From Tetrahymena elliotti 4EA (lineage: Eukaryota; Ciliophora; Oligohymenophorea; Hymenostomatida; Tetrahymenidae): a DNA stretch of 64,000 bases. Position numbers and translations under genes: made by a program. The stretch lies in contig AFXF02001505.1 of NCBI GenBank assembly GCA_000231825.2, positions 434,001 to 498,000 of the forward strand, in the 5' to 3' direction. Position 1 is the first letter of the stretch. The number at the start of each line of letters is the position of its first letter. Below the pieces are notes generated by a model that was not told where the DNA came from, made no database searches, and saw nothing but the letters and a program-made list of their open reading frames with translations. Of this stretch, positions 26,584-42,257 are shown piece by piece.

Positions 26584-28102
26584 TAATACTAGTTTTAAAA
26601 AAAGACCCTTATCAGTGATATGTAAAGAGTTGTCAATTCTGATGGTTTATGCTTGAAATAATCCTGGTCAGGTAGCAAAAAAATATTTGATCAATAGAAT
26701 TGATATGTGTTTTACATTTTGATTTATTTTAAATAAATTTTTAATTTAAAAATTCTAAAATTAGTTTTTTAAATTTATTTCTTTCAAATAATTATTTTAT
26801 AGATTAATTTCAATTATTTCATCTTAATTGCTTTCATAATAATTGATCTAAATAATTTATATCTTATTTATTTTGGTTTTCAATTTTTTCCAGATATTTT
26901 CAATTTTTATTTTCCTTTTAGTATATTGATATCATAATATTTATTTAAAATTAAAAATCTTTTACATTGATTTCAATAAGATAGATTTGATTTAGAATTT
27001 TTATTCTTGTTAAATTTAGTCAAATAAATATTCAAAATATTTTCTGGAAGAAGAAGTATTAAAATCAAAAACTAATAAATTCTAAAAATTATATCATCAA
27101 AACGTGGCTTTAATTTATTAAACTTTGTATAGCATAAATATTTAGTTTGAGAAAAATTTTTTATTTTATGAAAATTTAGAATTTATCATTTGTTGCATTT
27201 AAATATTAGTAATGTTAATAAATTAAATGCACATTTTTTCATTCATAACAAAAAATTTTTTTAGTTCAAAATTTAAAAGAGAAAATATTTAAAATATAAT
27301 TATTTTCTCTGATGAGAAGAAAAAAGTAATTATCTATTTAAGAGCATCTAGTAAATTTATTTATTTTTTGTCTCAATCTTGATTAAAATATCAAATGAAT
27401 AGTATAAATGAGAAATAATAGTTTTATAAATTTTTTAAACATTTTTCAAATATAAGTTGAAAAATCAGAAAAAATGTAATTAATTTCATTTAAGAATAAA
27501 GTCAGAAACAAATAGGAAAAAAGAAAATTTTATGATCAAAAATAATCAGTTTTTCCTAGAGATGGGAAAAAAAAAATTTGTTTAGATAAGGGAATGAAAT
27601 TGAGTGTGAAAATAAAGAAAAGATAGGGCTGAATGAAATTTATAAGAAATTAATCAATGTGTTACATATCAATTGCGAATAAACCCAAAAAATCTTTTAT
27701 AGGAGCAAAAATTTAATTACAAACAAGGTGTGGATAAAAATAAAAACAGATTAAATAAAATCAGCACTCAGAAGTCAAACAAAATTAGATCATCCCTTTT
27801 CTAAATATTTTTGATATACTTTAATTTTGAATTTATCAGGAGCAGCTTTTGTTTGATCAATAGCACTAATCAAAAATTTAGTGAGAAGATTGGGGGGGGA
27901 AAAGATTATCAAAATCTAATAAACTTCAACTCATTAAAATATTAAAAATTAAATCTAAGAAGGAGGCATAATTAATTAATTTAAAATAAAAATCTTTCAC
28001 TAAGAAATCTCAAACCATTATTACTAATTACATAAAAACAATCCATCTACTATCAAGTGCCTTAATAAACAAAAGTCATAATCTCAATTAAACATTTTTG
28101 AA
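26584..28102 (+). other. Intergenic, AT-rich, with a G8 run
   Basis: No convincing coding frame on either strand. A run of eight G at 27892-27899 stands out in otherwise AT-rich DNA. The last few hundred bases form the upstream region of the Q/N-rich gene. Confidence 0.55.
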
Positions 28103-29215
28103 ATGAATAACAATAATAATATGCTTTACTAACAATTACTATAAAACTAATACTTACTTTCTTAACAACAACCTCAACAAAATAACTAATTAAATTATAT
28201 TTATTACCTAAAGGCCTAGCTTCTCAAGGCTTAATAAATTGAAGCTGAATAATAGCTGTTAAATCTTTATGCACAAAAATTATAATTTAATCAAAATAAT
28301 TAATTATTAATGCCTAACAACTATTAATCAGCTCGTTTAGTCTCCTCTAATCCTAATTTATACAACCAACAACAAATGATAAATAACTAAAATATGAATC
28401 AAATACCCTTAACAAATTGCAATTATATTTCCTAAAATCATATGAATGGTATGTAAAAAAGAGTTGTCTATTCACCAAATTAATTATAATAAAATTAAAT
28501 CTGTATTAATGAGTAATCAAATTTTAATATTCAACCAAAGATTGAAAATCAACCTCTGTAAGATTCCTATTGTTTAATTCCCAATCAAATTTCTGAAGGA
28601 TACCAATTACCTATGCAAAATAAATAAATTATCGCAATCAAATACTAATAGATGTAATAACCTTAATTAGAAGAATGCTAGGAAAATAATAGAGCTCTTC
28701 CAATTATCAAATCAATAAAAAAAAGTAACTCATCATCTTCATAATCTGTAAAGAAATCTTAAATGAATTTAGAAAGAATCCCCTCTTGTTCTTCATCCTC
28801 ATCAAACGACTGCACTATGCCTATTTATTAAAATGAAACCACATCTAAAAAATCATAAAAAAAATAAAATAATCCTCTTAACAACGGAAAAAAGAAGATT
28901 TCACGTTTAGAAGAAACTCGTGCAGAACGTTGGTCTTTTATGAAGAAGTTTTATGACAAGCAAATCTTAATTAATCGTATTTTTATTGACCTTGAGGATG
29001 AAAAATTTTCTTTCTCACCTATTCAGGCTGATTAAATCATCATAAAGAAAGAAGATAGTTCTAATGAAGAAGAATCATAAGATGAGAGCAAATCCTTAAA
29101 TTAAAAATCTTCTAATTAATCCGTGACAGAAGACCAAAGCAGAAGCAATTCTAAATAATAAAACTTTTTATTCAATGACTGTAGCAGTACTGATAATTCA
29201 TCTCCATTAATCTGA
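28103..29215 (+). CDS. Q/N-rich single-exon protein with a conserved-looking C-terminal island
   Basis: A single uninterrupted frame of 370 residues, ATG 28103 to TGA 29213-29215, read with TAA/TAG = Gln. The first about 200 residues are dominated by Gln, Asn, Tyr and Leu, starting MNNNNNMLYQQLLQNQ. The middle is Ser-rich (PSCSSSSSND). At about residues 255-300 there is a basic/acidic, non-repetitive segment with ISRLEETRAERWSF, MKKFYDKQILINRIF and IDLEDEKFSFSP, which looks like the folded or binding part. The tail is acidic and Ser/Gln-rich. No signal peptide or membrane segment. The composition is that of prion-like regulatory or RNA-associated proteins, but I recognise no domain, so the function stays open. 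Confidence 0.75.
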
Positions 29216-30695
29216 ATTAAACAACTAAAATTGATTAACAAAATTTAAAATAACTTTATTACTCAATAAAATAATATCAAATTTAAATTCTCATAAATAC
29301 AAAAATATTTCAAATTATCTTAATAATATCTTATTCTTCTTAAACTGTATATAGATTATATATCAATTAAATATAATTATCATTGTCCTTACACCACTAG
29401 AACTTTTTCTGATGCTATCTATCATTGAATTTAACTCTATTAATTACATTTTTTTTCATTTACTTTCACAATTACATGTATTATTCATAATAAAAGAAAA
29501 ATAGAGTAATCAGAATATTATATTTCTAAATAATTCTTTTACTGTTATAATTTGATTTTCAATTTAAGGTTTTCAAATATAGAAACTTAATTAGTTTTTC
29601 TTAAAGGCACTCTGGTTTTTTTTTTCAGTCTCAATAAATAGGATTATTTTATCAATCTGAAAAAAAATTGTTTTGATTTGCTAGTTTTATTTTGATTTAA
29701 TTTCTAGATTGGAAATTTTTTCTCTATTTTGGAAAGAATTTAACAATAAAAGCTGCTTTTAAGGCCTAAAATCCTTCTGTATTTATTTGATTAATGGATT
29801 TAAATTTTAGAAATAATTTAACAGAGTATAAAATTAAAATTTCATGTTGCTTTTTTTTTTTGATCAGTTGAAAAAAATAACATATTTATTTTTTCATAAT
29901 TATTTAAAAACCTAAATAAAATTTTAGATTGACCTTATTACTAATAGTAACTAAAATACTTTCAAATACAAATATAATTTTTCTTGTAAGATTTTTTGGT
30001 TTCCAGTAACACATACAAAATAATTTAGTTGAAATTTATTTTTTTTATTTTTTTAAAGAGTTTTATCATTTATCTAAAGTTTAAGTTAATTAATAAAAGA
30101 AAATCAAATGTATCGTTTAAAAATTATCTATTTAATTATATTTAATATAATAATTCAATAGATGCTTTTAGAGATTCTACATACATTAAAAAATCAGAAA
30201 TTAGAAAAGTAACTTAAAAAAAAATTAAAATTTCACCTCTATTCTTTTTGTGCTTTATATTTATTTGTAAATAGTAAATAATAAAAAAAATAAGAATATA
30301 TTTAGTGCATTCTTCCAAATCTAATCTAAATTTTTATGAGTGTAAACTTACTTCTCAAAAATACAAATTTGATTTTTTGTTACAGGTTAAGTCTTTTCTA
30401 AAAAAATGTTGATTTTTTTAAATTCAAAAATAAAATAAAAAAAATTGCTAAAAATAATTTGAGATACTTATCAAAAATAACCTTTTTGAAGAAAATGTAA
30501 ATGGAATTTATGAGAAAGAATAAATCAGGTGAAATTCATACATTACACATGTATTTAAACATATTTTTCTATTTCTTTCTGGTAAAAGGGATTTATTTAT
30601 TTCTTTTTTATGTAATTCCAAATTCTTTTGCAAACTTTGATTTTCGCAAAATTTTTAAATTCGTTCTAAAAACAAAAATTAAAAGAACAATCTTA
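29216..30695 (+). other. Intergenic; upstream region of surface-antigen-like gene
   Basis: AT-rich with long T and A tracts. An open frame runs from 30501 in phase with the next gene, but the ATG at 30696 gives the better signal peptide, so I treat 30501-30695 as leader. Nothing else recognised. Confidence 0.5.
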
Positions 30696-32703
30696 ATGTT
30701 TAAATTATTACTTTTTTTTGTAATAATTGAGTTATTTATTCATAGAGTTTAAGCCTCATATACAGCAAGATCTACAACAGGATTTGTTTGTGGATAGGAT
30801 CTTTTTTACAATTCAATTACCTAAAGATGTGAGATAAGTAATATCAATAAAATATAGATAAATATAGACATCTTTTGAATTATAATTTTGATTAAATTAG
30901 ATTTAAATGGGATCAATCCTTAAACTCCTCCATCAGCTTATAATTGTGATTACTTGAATCAATTTGCTGAATATACAGATTCAACTTCTCTGATAAGATG
31001 TAGGAATATAAAAAATTATAAATTAGGTTCAAGTTGTAAGTATTATAAAGCAGATTTAGTAACATAATCTCTAATATGTTAAGAATGTGATCTTGGTTTT
31101 TCTCTTTTATAAGGATAATGTTTAAGCTTATCAAACAATGTAGGCTGTAAAGAATTGGATATTCCTACAAATCCTGCTTAGATTTAGTGTAAAACATGCT
31201 AATAAAGTAATATTAAATTATAAATGAGTTAAAACTAATCTTACTTACTTATTTTTCTATAAGATTATAATCTCTAATCAGGTGTTTGTTAAATTTGCAT
31301 TAAAAAGGGCTGGAATTATTGCACCTAAACAAACCCTTCTAATTCTTGTGAGTGTTAAGCTTGCAGTGATAATTTTGTTTTAGATCCTAATGGATCTGGC
31401 TGCATATAATGTCCATATAATGGCTGTTTATGCTCTGCAACTCAGTCTGGGTAGAATATAGCCTACACATGCAATTCATGCATTTTAGGATATTATATGG
31501 ATGTAAGATTAAATTTAAAATATTTTAAAGTAAATACATATTCTATTTTTAAATTAAGGTGAATTCTGATGGAGCTAACTAATGCTACTCTTGTGAATCA
31601 AAATTTGGTGCTTCATGTAATACATGCACAAAATAACAATGTACTTAATGTAAAGACTTCTATTATTTAGGAAGTAATAATAAATGTGTATCTTGCTATT
31701 TAAATACAAATTGTAATAGCTCTACAAATGTGATTGGGTGTTCTTAAGCATACTATTCCTTATTCTAAATACCAGTATTATCTTTTTTAATTCAAATTTT
31801 GAAAATGAAAATACTTTTTTTAATTTTAAGGGAGTGGCAATTAAAATATGTAAAGAAACTGATAAAAATGCTATAGCAAATCCATTAAATTTATCTACAA
31901 TGTAATGTAAAAGTGGTTTTACTAATTTTAATGGAGAATGTATACTTAATATTAATCTTCAAAATTAGTCAACTGATTGTGGCCCTTTTTGTTCTAGTTG
32001 CTTATTAGATACTGTGACTGAGAAATACTACTGTACAGCATGCTAATAAGGTTTTTCAATAATCAATACATTACAAAAAAAGTGTATAGGCTGCTCAGGT
32101 GATGATGTATTTGAGAGATTGGATAACGATATATTTTTATTTACACCTGATTTGTGTTATACTTCTATGCATAATCCAAGTAATTTATATTTAATTATAA
32201 ATAATATATTTACTTAATTATACATAGGAAAAGACCCTAATTGCCTTAATGAATTCGGATTTACTACAAATGGCGTGTGTTTAGTTTGTGTGCCTGGTTA
32301 TAAATTAGTCAATTCGGTGTGTGTAGAATGCATAACATCTTCTATTAATGGTAGCTTACTAACTATCACTTATGCTTGCACATCTTAATCTACTACTTTA
32401 TAATTGAATATCACACCCTACTCTGTTAATCTGACATAAGACCCTTAAACACAACCATAATTTTACTCTGCCATTCTTGGTATACCATCAACGTTACTAA
32501 AAAATTTGCAAATTGAAATAATTAAATAACCAAAGCCTACAGATGATAATACACAAAACAACAATAATAATGAATCAAATGAAAGCAATAATTCTTCAAA
32601 TCTAAATAACTAAAACGGCTCAAGCAGCCAATCTTAATAGTCTTCTTCAAATATCTTAACCCAAATAATATTATTATTAATCATATTTACAGCCATTATT
32701 TGA
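30696..32703 (+). CDS. Cysteine-rich surface protein, immobilization-antigen-like, probably GPI-anchored
   Basis: Six exons, 575 residues: 30696-30837, 30901-31206, 31264-31502, 31559-31774, 31831-32179 and 32228-32703, with introns of 48-63 nt, all phases compatible. The N-terminus (MFKLLLFFVIIELFIHRVQA) is a classic signal peptide with a likely cut after VQA, which decided the start. The mature part is full of regularly spaced cysteines in CxxC and CxxxC patterns (for example CQACSDNFV, CNSCILGYYMD, CTQCKDFYYLG). This resembles furin/EGF-like or ciliate i-antigen repeats. The C-terminus is a Ser/Asn/Gln-rich stalk followed by a short hydrophobic end (ILTQIILLLIIFTAII) with no cytoplasmic tail, typical of a GPI-anchor signal. 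A cell-surface coat protein is likely. An alternative is a secreted receptor-like protein. Confidence 0.85.
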
Positions 32704-33172
32704 AAATAATAAAAAAATTTTTTTAAAAATAAAAACAATTCAAATTCTGATCCTACTAATAAAATTTGTATGATCAGAAAAATAAACATCATCTAATCTA
32801 ACAAAAATAAAATATAATAAATAAAATTAAATTGAATAATTATAACAAATTACAAATATTTTGTCTTAAATTATTTAAATCTTTTACAAATAATTTTGAT
32901 TTGTGTTACTTATATAATAATAATATTGTTTTTCTATTAAATATTAATTTATTCTAATTATTTTTATGTATACTTACTTCTCACATAATTATCATCTAAC
33001 CCTGTTTTGTTTAATAGAATAATTATGTGTAATTAAAAAATTTATTTCAAATTTCTTTTGTTTTTCAATCAAAAAAGTTGTTGATAAATAAATTAAATTA
33101 TTTTTAAAAATATTTTTTTATAAATTTAATAAATCAACACAAATAATTTAAAATTATTTGGCTTACTATTTT
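32704..33172 (+). other. Intergenic, AT-rich
   Basis: Downstream flank of the surface-antigen-like gene. No open frame or RNA signal recognised. Confidence 0.55.
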
Positions 33173-33685
33173 ATGGAGATAAAGAAAACACAATTTATAA
33201 AATATTTTGATTATTTTTTATTTTTTTAATGCTAAAGAAATCCAAAACTTTACCCTATAATATGGCATTAGAAATAAGTTCATAAAAAAGCTTAATTTTA
33301 CATATCTTATCATTAAGAGTCTTTCATAGAATTTTTAATTTTTAGACACAATAACATAGATAACTTAGAAAGAAAATTAGACGCTTTTTAATATCAGATA
33401 GATTTTGATGAAGAATTTTAATTATTTAAGTAAGGTAATAGATAAATTAGTATTATTTATATAGAAACTATTATTATTGTACATGTAATAATGTTCTTAT
33501 ACTTGCATCAGAAGTAAAAAAAGCCAATTAAATAGTTGGTTTTCCTTGATATGAGATATGTTTCATCCTTTTAGATATTGCTTGATAGACAATTAGGTAA
33601 TGACTAGAATTTTCGTGAAATAAACAAGAATGTATACATGTATGATAATAAATTTACAATCGGGGAAGAAATAAAGACATTTTGA
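33173..33685 (+). CDS. Hypothetical single-exon protein, 170 residues
   Basis: An uninterrupted frame from ATG 33173 to TGA 33683-33685, with TAA/TAG = Gln. The N-terminus is aromatic and hydrophobic (YFDYFLFFQ). The middle has a charged helix (NIDNLERKLDAFQ). Residues about 97-115 form one hydrophobic segment (ISIIYIETIIIVHVIMFLYL), a possible membrane anchor. The C-terminal part (VFLDMRYVSSFQILLDRQLG) is more ordinary. No family recognised. The gene sits about 170 nt upstream of the prolyl-tRNA synthetase start on the same strand. It could be a remnant of a longer gene; frame openness and residue variety argue for real coding. Confidence 0.5.
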
Positions 33686-33856
33686 GATATCAAATAGATA
33701 TTAAAACAAAAATAAAATTAAAAAAAGTAAATGATAAAAATACTAAACAGATTCGTAAGGATTCAAAAATTTAATAATAATTATTTAAAAAATATTAATA
33801 TCAATTAAAATTTCTATAGCATTCATTAAAAATATCTAAACCACATTTCAAGGAAA

Positions 33857-36862
<3,006 letters not shown>

Positions 36863-38501
36863 TTACTTATAGATATTAAAAACTTATCAATTATTATAAA
36901 AGTATTTAATTATTCAGTTAAATGTACGACATTTTTTATTTCATAGTATTAAGTTTTCAAAAATTATTTTATTTCATTTATCACTCAAAAAATATCTTCT
37001 AAATGTTATCTATGTATATGTAGAGTTGTTAAATAATTTTAATAAAGTAATAAATAATCTTAAAATTCTACTTCACTTATTTTAGATTTAGTCAAAGTTA
37101 TAAAATTAATTTTTATTTTAAATGGGAGTTTAAAATTAATCCTTATTTTTTAGTTATAGTATTAAATTAACATAATGCTCTCCCTTCTTTTTTGTTAATT
37201 ATAAACAATATAAATATTTAATAATGCTATATTTTTTATTAATATAAAATCAAGATACATAGATTGATAGAATGATATCTATGTTTCATTTTCCAAATAA
37301 TTTAGAATTTTTATAAAATTAAATTATTAAGATAAGAAAATAATTCAAATTTTTGTGATTGAATGAAACCACAACTTCTAAATTATTTGAAATTCTACCG
37401 CTTTTTTTTAGTTAAAAAATAAATAATTAACACCTCTTTGTTTGAAAATTAATTGCTTTAAAATCTATTACTCAAAAAATAGCTAAAATACAGTTTAGTC
37501 AATCAAATTTTAAGTAAGTCAGTCAGCGAAAATAACTACTAAAACGAAAACATGACATTTATTTATAATATTTAATCTTTAAAAATTTAACTTCCATATA
37601 TTTCTATGGCAGCTATTTTATTCTACTATTAAGATAAAATACATCAAATAATGATGCTTAACTTAATATTTTAAATAAAACTTAATCTAATGTTGGAGAA
37701 AGTCCCCTAATTGTGCAAATATTTTGATATTTTGGCGCTGCAAAAAAAAATTTAAATTTTTAAAATTGAGAAAGTAGGAGGGGTTTTAAGATTTAAAAAT
37801 CTTAAAAATGGATAGTATAATAATTTTAAATAATATTATCACCCGTCAGATAACATTAGTTACGACTTTTAATAGAAAAATTTAGCAAACTTAATTCTAT
37901 TATGAATAATCTAAAATAAATATTTTTTGTAAAATGAAAAATTGCTTAATTTCAATAAATAAAATGTACTACTTTTCTCAATTTAATAATAACACTAACT
38001 AAATATCTATTAAAAATTATTTATTTTGTCAGAAACCATTTCATTTTATTCGTTACCTTTTATTCTAAAAATAAAAATACATGTTTTTCTTGAAATTCAA
38101 AATTTGTAAAAGAAGCACGAAAAATTTTAATAATTTCTTAAAAATTTGTGTTAAATAAAGCCACAAGGGGGATCATATAAAAAACACAAAATTTTAAAAA
38201 AATATGAACCGTTAGCAATATTTTTGTTTTAAGCTCAAAAGTAAATGCACTTTAACAAAAAAGTGATGTTGTATTGAATTAAAATATTATTAAAAAATAA
38301 ATATGGCTAAATATGGGACAAGAGTCTATTTTAAATAGATGAAATAATCTGTTTTCTAGCTTAATGTGCAAAATTTTAATGGATTAGAGTTTCTAATTTT
38401 CCCGCACAAGTATATAATTTAAACATTGATTTTTCATAATTATTCATATAAATTTAATTAAAAAAAGTTAACTTAATCATCAAAAAAAAAAGTATATATT
38501 A
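36863..38501 (+). other. Intergenic, AT-rich
   Basis: 1.6 kb between prolyl-tRNA synthetase and thymidine kinase without a recognisable coding frame or RNA gene. The start of thymidine kinase follows a run of nine A and TATATATTA. Confidence 0.55.
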
Positions 38502-39612
38502 ATGAGCATTTCTAATATTCATAGAGGATCTATTTCTGTCTATATAGGTCCTATGTTCAGTGGAAAATCTACTTCTCTGCTTAATGATATTTTAAAATAT
38601 GAGAGTATGTAAAAAAAAGTTCTTGTTGTTAGTTTCGCTCATGATAATCGTTATAGTGACAAAGCTGAAATTGTAACTCACCAAAAGTAAGATTTTTTGT
38701 CTTTTATTCATTTAAAATCTGTTGCGAGTTATTCATTTTTTCATTTATTTTAAACATTATTAAAGAAAGAAACATCATGCTGTCAAATGCTTCGAATTAA
38801 AAGAAATTGATGAATAATATTAAAACTATGACGTTATTGCTATTGATGAAGGATAGTTCTTTTTAGATGTAATCAATTTTTCTTATTAAAAATCCTAATT
38901 TATCTTGAAAAACTTCTTTAAATAACGAATTTTTTCATAAACATTAAAAAAGATTGCTGAAAAATGTGATTAATACGCAAATGAAGGTAAAATCGTTGTT
39001 GTTGCTGCTCTCGATGCCACCTTTTAAAGAAAGGTAAATAATTCAATAAAAATATATTTCTTCTTCTAAATGCTGAAATTCTAAGAAATTCTATAATTTT
39101 TATGAAATAAATCAGTTTATTTTCTCACCAAATATTTTCAAAATTTAAACATTAACAGATCTTTAATTCCTAAGAAGAATCTTCTTCTTTGTTCTCTTAT
39201 TTTAGCATTGTTAATTTATAATATAATCATATAATTAATTAGTTGATTTCTCTACAATTATACTTTTTAACCTAATAAATATTAATAACAAAAATAGGCT
39301 TTTAATTAAATCTTGAATTTGATCCCTGTTGCTGAAAACGTTATTAAATTGAAAGGCAAATGCTCAGGATGCGATACTGATTCATCTTTCTCAAGCAGAA
39401 AAATTAAAAGCAACTTAATTGAATTAATTGGTGGAGAAGATCTCTATGAACCTCTCTGTAGAGGATGTTTCCACATTAAAAAATAATAATCTGAAGAATA
39501 AGAAGAATGTTACTCATTTAGCAGCTAGGAATAAGGTTCATTCTCAAAAAATATTGATGGAGAAAATATGGATAATGAAGAAAGTAATGACAGTACTAAC
39601 ATGACTGCATGA
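38502..39612 (+). CDS. TK1: Thymidine kinase, TK1 type
   Basis: Four exons, 227 residues: 38502-38686, 38766-38868, 38953-39033 and 39298-39612; phases agree. It phosphorylates thymidine to dTMP with ATP in the pyrimidine salvage pathway. Visible motifs are the P-loop IGPMFSGKST, the segment VLVVSFAHDNRYSD, the magnesium-binding VIAIDEGQFF, and the stretch VVVAALDATFQRKAFNQIL. A lasso region (LIPVAENVIKL) and two zinc-binding cysteine pairs (CSGC and CRGC) follow. After the last pair there is an acidic, Ser/Gln-rich tail of about 45 residues, possibly a regulatory or degradation tail as in other cell-cycle-controlled TK1 enzymes (inference). The 264-nt third intron is long for this window. 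The start ATG gives the usual short N-terminus before the P-loop. Confidence 0.96.
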
Positions 39613-40339
39613 AAAAATTAAGCTGCACAATGATAAAATAAAATAAACTAACAAAAATAAATTCCTAAATGTACAAATTCTTTAAAATAAAAATAGAAAT
39701 TATAACCAAAAATAATAACTTATAATACAATCATAAACATAAAATTATAAATAACTAAAATTTTGCTAGAAAAATTTTGTATTCTTTCTATACTTTTCAT
39801 ACCAACCTGTCTATCTTCTCTTTATTATTCTTACTATCCAAAATAACTATTTCTCAAAAACAGCAAACACAAAAAAAATAAAAATATAAATTTGTAAACA
39901 CACCTTTTTCATCAAAACTTTTTTATAAATAAACAAATATTTTAGAAGTAAAATAAACAAAAATTTACTTATTAGCAATTATAATTATTAAACATTTTTA
40001 TTTTTTGGATATATATGATAAATATTTTGAATAAATAAATATTTTAATTTAACCTTAATTTTTTTTCAAAAATTTAATGTCAAATTATTTGCATAATTTT
40101 TTAAAGAATAATAAAGTAATTTCAATTTATAGATTTTACAATTGATTAGTATTATTAAATCTACTGTCAATTCTATCAGATAAGAACCATAAAGATATTA
40201 ATTATTTTCAAAAAAATCATCTCTTTGGTCCTTTTAATAAAATCATTTCTCAGCTAATATATATCTCCTTATAAAATAGAATAGATGGTAAATATAATTT
40301 ACTTTTAAGTTCTTTTTAATATGAATTTTTTTTGTTTTT
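39613..40339 (+). other. Intergenic between convergent genes
   Basis: Stretch between the thymidine kinase stop and the stop of the minus-strand TPR gene. No coding frame seen. Confidence 0.55.
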
Positions 40340-41176
40340 TCATTCAGTTAAATTAGGTTTTTAGGATATTTTTTATAGTATTTATTAGTATTCATTAACT
40401 TTTTATTGATTATTCAATTATTCATAGCACTTAATTATTTATTATATTATTTTGTTATCATTTGGTTATTACTTTAACTATTCTAAATACAAATTTAAAA
40501 GCTTTGAATGAAATCCCAATAAGTGATATATTTCAATTAAAAGGATCTCCTTATCTCTTGATAATTATCCAAATTTCTCTTTATATTACTCTATAAAAAA
40601 CATAAGCTCAAATTTATTGCTATCTTACTGTATTTTTTGGATTATGGCAACAAAATCCTCTTTCATTAAAGGAAGGATTTCAATTAAAGCCTTATTTAAA
40701 ATATAATATCTTTTGGCAGAATCCAATTTTTTTTTAGGTTCAATTTAAAGCATCTCTTAATCATCATTGTTAAATTCAGTGGTTAAACTAATTACTCTAT
40801 TTTACTGTTGAACCTTTTTATCTTCAATTTGATCTTCATATCCATTCTCAATCAAAGTTTTATTTAATATACATTAAAATGCTTCATAAAATTTATTTTC
40901 TCTTTTATATAATAAGCTTAAAGCTACCAAAACCTTTATATTTTTAGAGTTGTATTTCAATGACTAATGAAAAAACTCTTTCGCTTTATTATAATCTTCA
41001 TTTTAAAGATATTAATTTCCTGTTTCAAAGTGCTTTTAAGCTTATTCTCCATCAGAAATATTAACTAAATAACCTTAAATCTATCTAAAATAGAATAAAA
41101 TGTAAAATAAATTTTAAATTAATGGTAATGTAATAAAGTACTTCTATCGATCAACTTTTTACGGATTATTACCCAT
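40340..41176 (-). CDS. TPR-repeat protein, 259 residues
   Basis: Two exons on the minus strand: 41176-41142 and 41084-40340, with a 57-nt phase-2 intron and TGA at 40342-40340. The N-terminus reads MGNNPQKVDRQK. The first half shows a helix-turn-helix pair typical of tetratricopeptide repeats (AQKHFETGNQYLQNEDYNKA, then KEFFHQSLKYNSKNIKVLVA). The second repeat starts LYKRENKFYEAFQCIL. The middle is acidic and Gln-rich (EFNNDDQEMLQIEP). The C-terminal half is helical and could hold degenerate repeats (IYHLLGFHSKLLNLYLEQL, KCYEQLNNQQKVNEYQQIL). TPR arrays bind other proteins; the partner cannot be told. No membrane segment. The splice was fixed by keeping the frame into ISDGEQAQKHF. Confidence 0.8.
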
Positions 41177-42257
41177 CTTCACTTTTTCAAACTATTGTTT
41201 TCTTTCTTAATTTAAAATCTTTTAAAAATAATTAAAGGTTTTAAAAGCTTAATAAATATAAATTTGCTTTAATATATTGTTCTAATTTATTAATCTCAGT
41301 TTAAATCATTAAATCAATAGTAAAATATTAACTCTTTTTTTATTATTGTTTTTTCTAACATAAAAATTCATAATAATTTTATTTAAAAAAACTTTATATT
41401 TTTATGTTTTTGAAAAAGTTTTTTGACAGAAGTAACAAATATTGTAAATGATGTTAATTCAAAAACTTTCCTTTTTTGTTTTGCTTTAAAATTTGCCAAG
41501 TGTATTTTTTATTCTTTAGTTGGAAGTAGAATGTAAAAATATCTTTACAAAAAAATGTAGAGATCTCAAAAAAATATTAAAATTCTTGTTTATTTAATTT
41601 AAAATGTTTTTTATCCTAGAAATAGCTTAACAATTCTAAAAGTTATCTATCTCTTTAAAAAAATCTATGATTAAAATAAATTCATATTATCTCATTTTAT
41701 GATTAATTTTTAAAGTAAATATTTATTCATTTCGTACAATTACATATTTTGACATTTAAATAAATTTTCATTTTTATTCAAAATATGGGTTTATTCTGAG
41801 TCTTTCAAACTCAATTTTTTTAGTATAAAGTAAAATGTTTTTTAGATTGCATATTTTCATTGTAAATAGATTTAGTATATTTATAAAAAGCTTTGTAAAC
41901 TTGAAAACTAGAAAATAAATTAATATTCTAAATAAAAAAAATCAAATCAAATCAAATCAATAAATTTTTTATTTATAACTAATTATATAAATTGTTGATA
42001 CAAAAAAACTCTTAAAAATTCTTTTCTGAAAAAAAAAATATTTGTTTATTACTTTTCCTAAAATTAGGATAAGTTTGGATATTATTTAATCAACAAATTT
42101 TAAATAGAAAAAATATTAATTCTTGTGTAAATTTTGATGGTTCTATACAAATAAAATAATCTATTTTCATTTATTTGAGAGAAATTAGTTTAAATATATA
42201 AAATATAACTAACTACCTGTAAATTATATTAATTGATTTGAAATTCATTAAAAATTT
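41177..42257 (-). other. Intergenic, AT-rich
   Basis: About 1.1 kb upstream of the TPR gene and downstream of the sterol-oxidase-like gene, both on the minus strand. It contains a small pentanucleotide repeat at 41941-41960. No coding frame seen. Confidence 0.55.
41941..41960. repeat. Tandem pentanucleotide repeat (ATCAA)4
   Basis: Four perfect copies of ATCAA in intergenic DNA. Probably a simple microsatellite. Confidence 0.85.

Noticed and set aside
30501..30695. Upstream in-frame extension of the surface-antigen-like gene
   Set aside because: It adds 65 residues ahead of a perfect signal peptide that starts at 30696. A buried signal peptide is unlikely.
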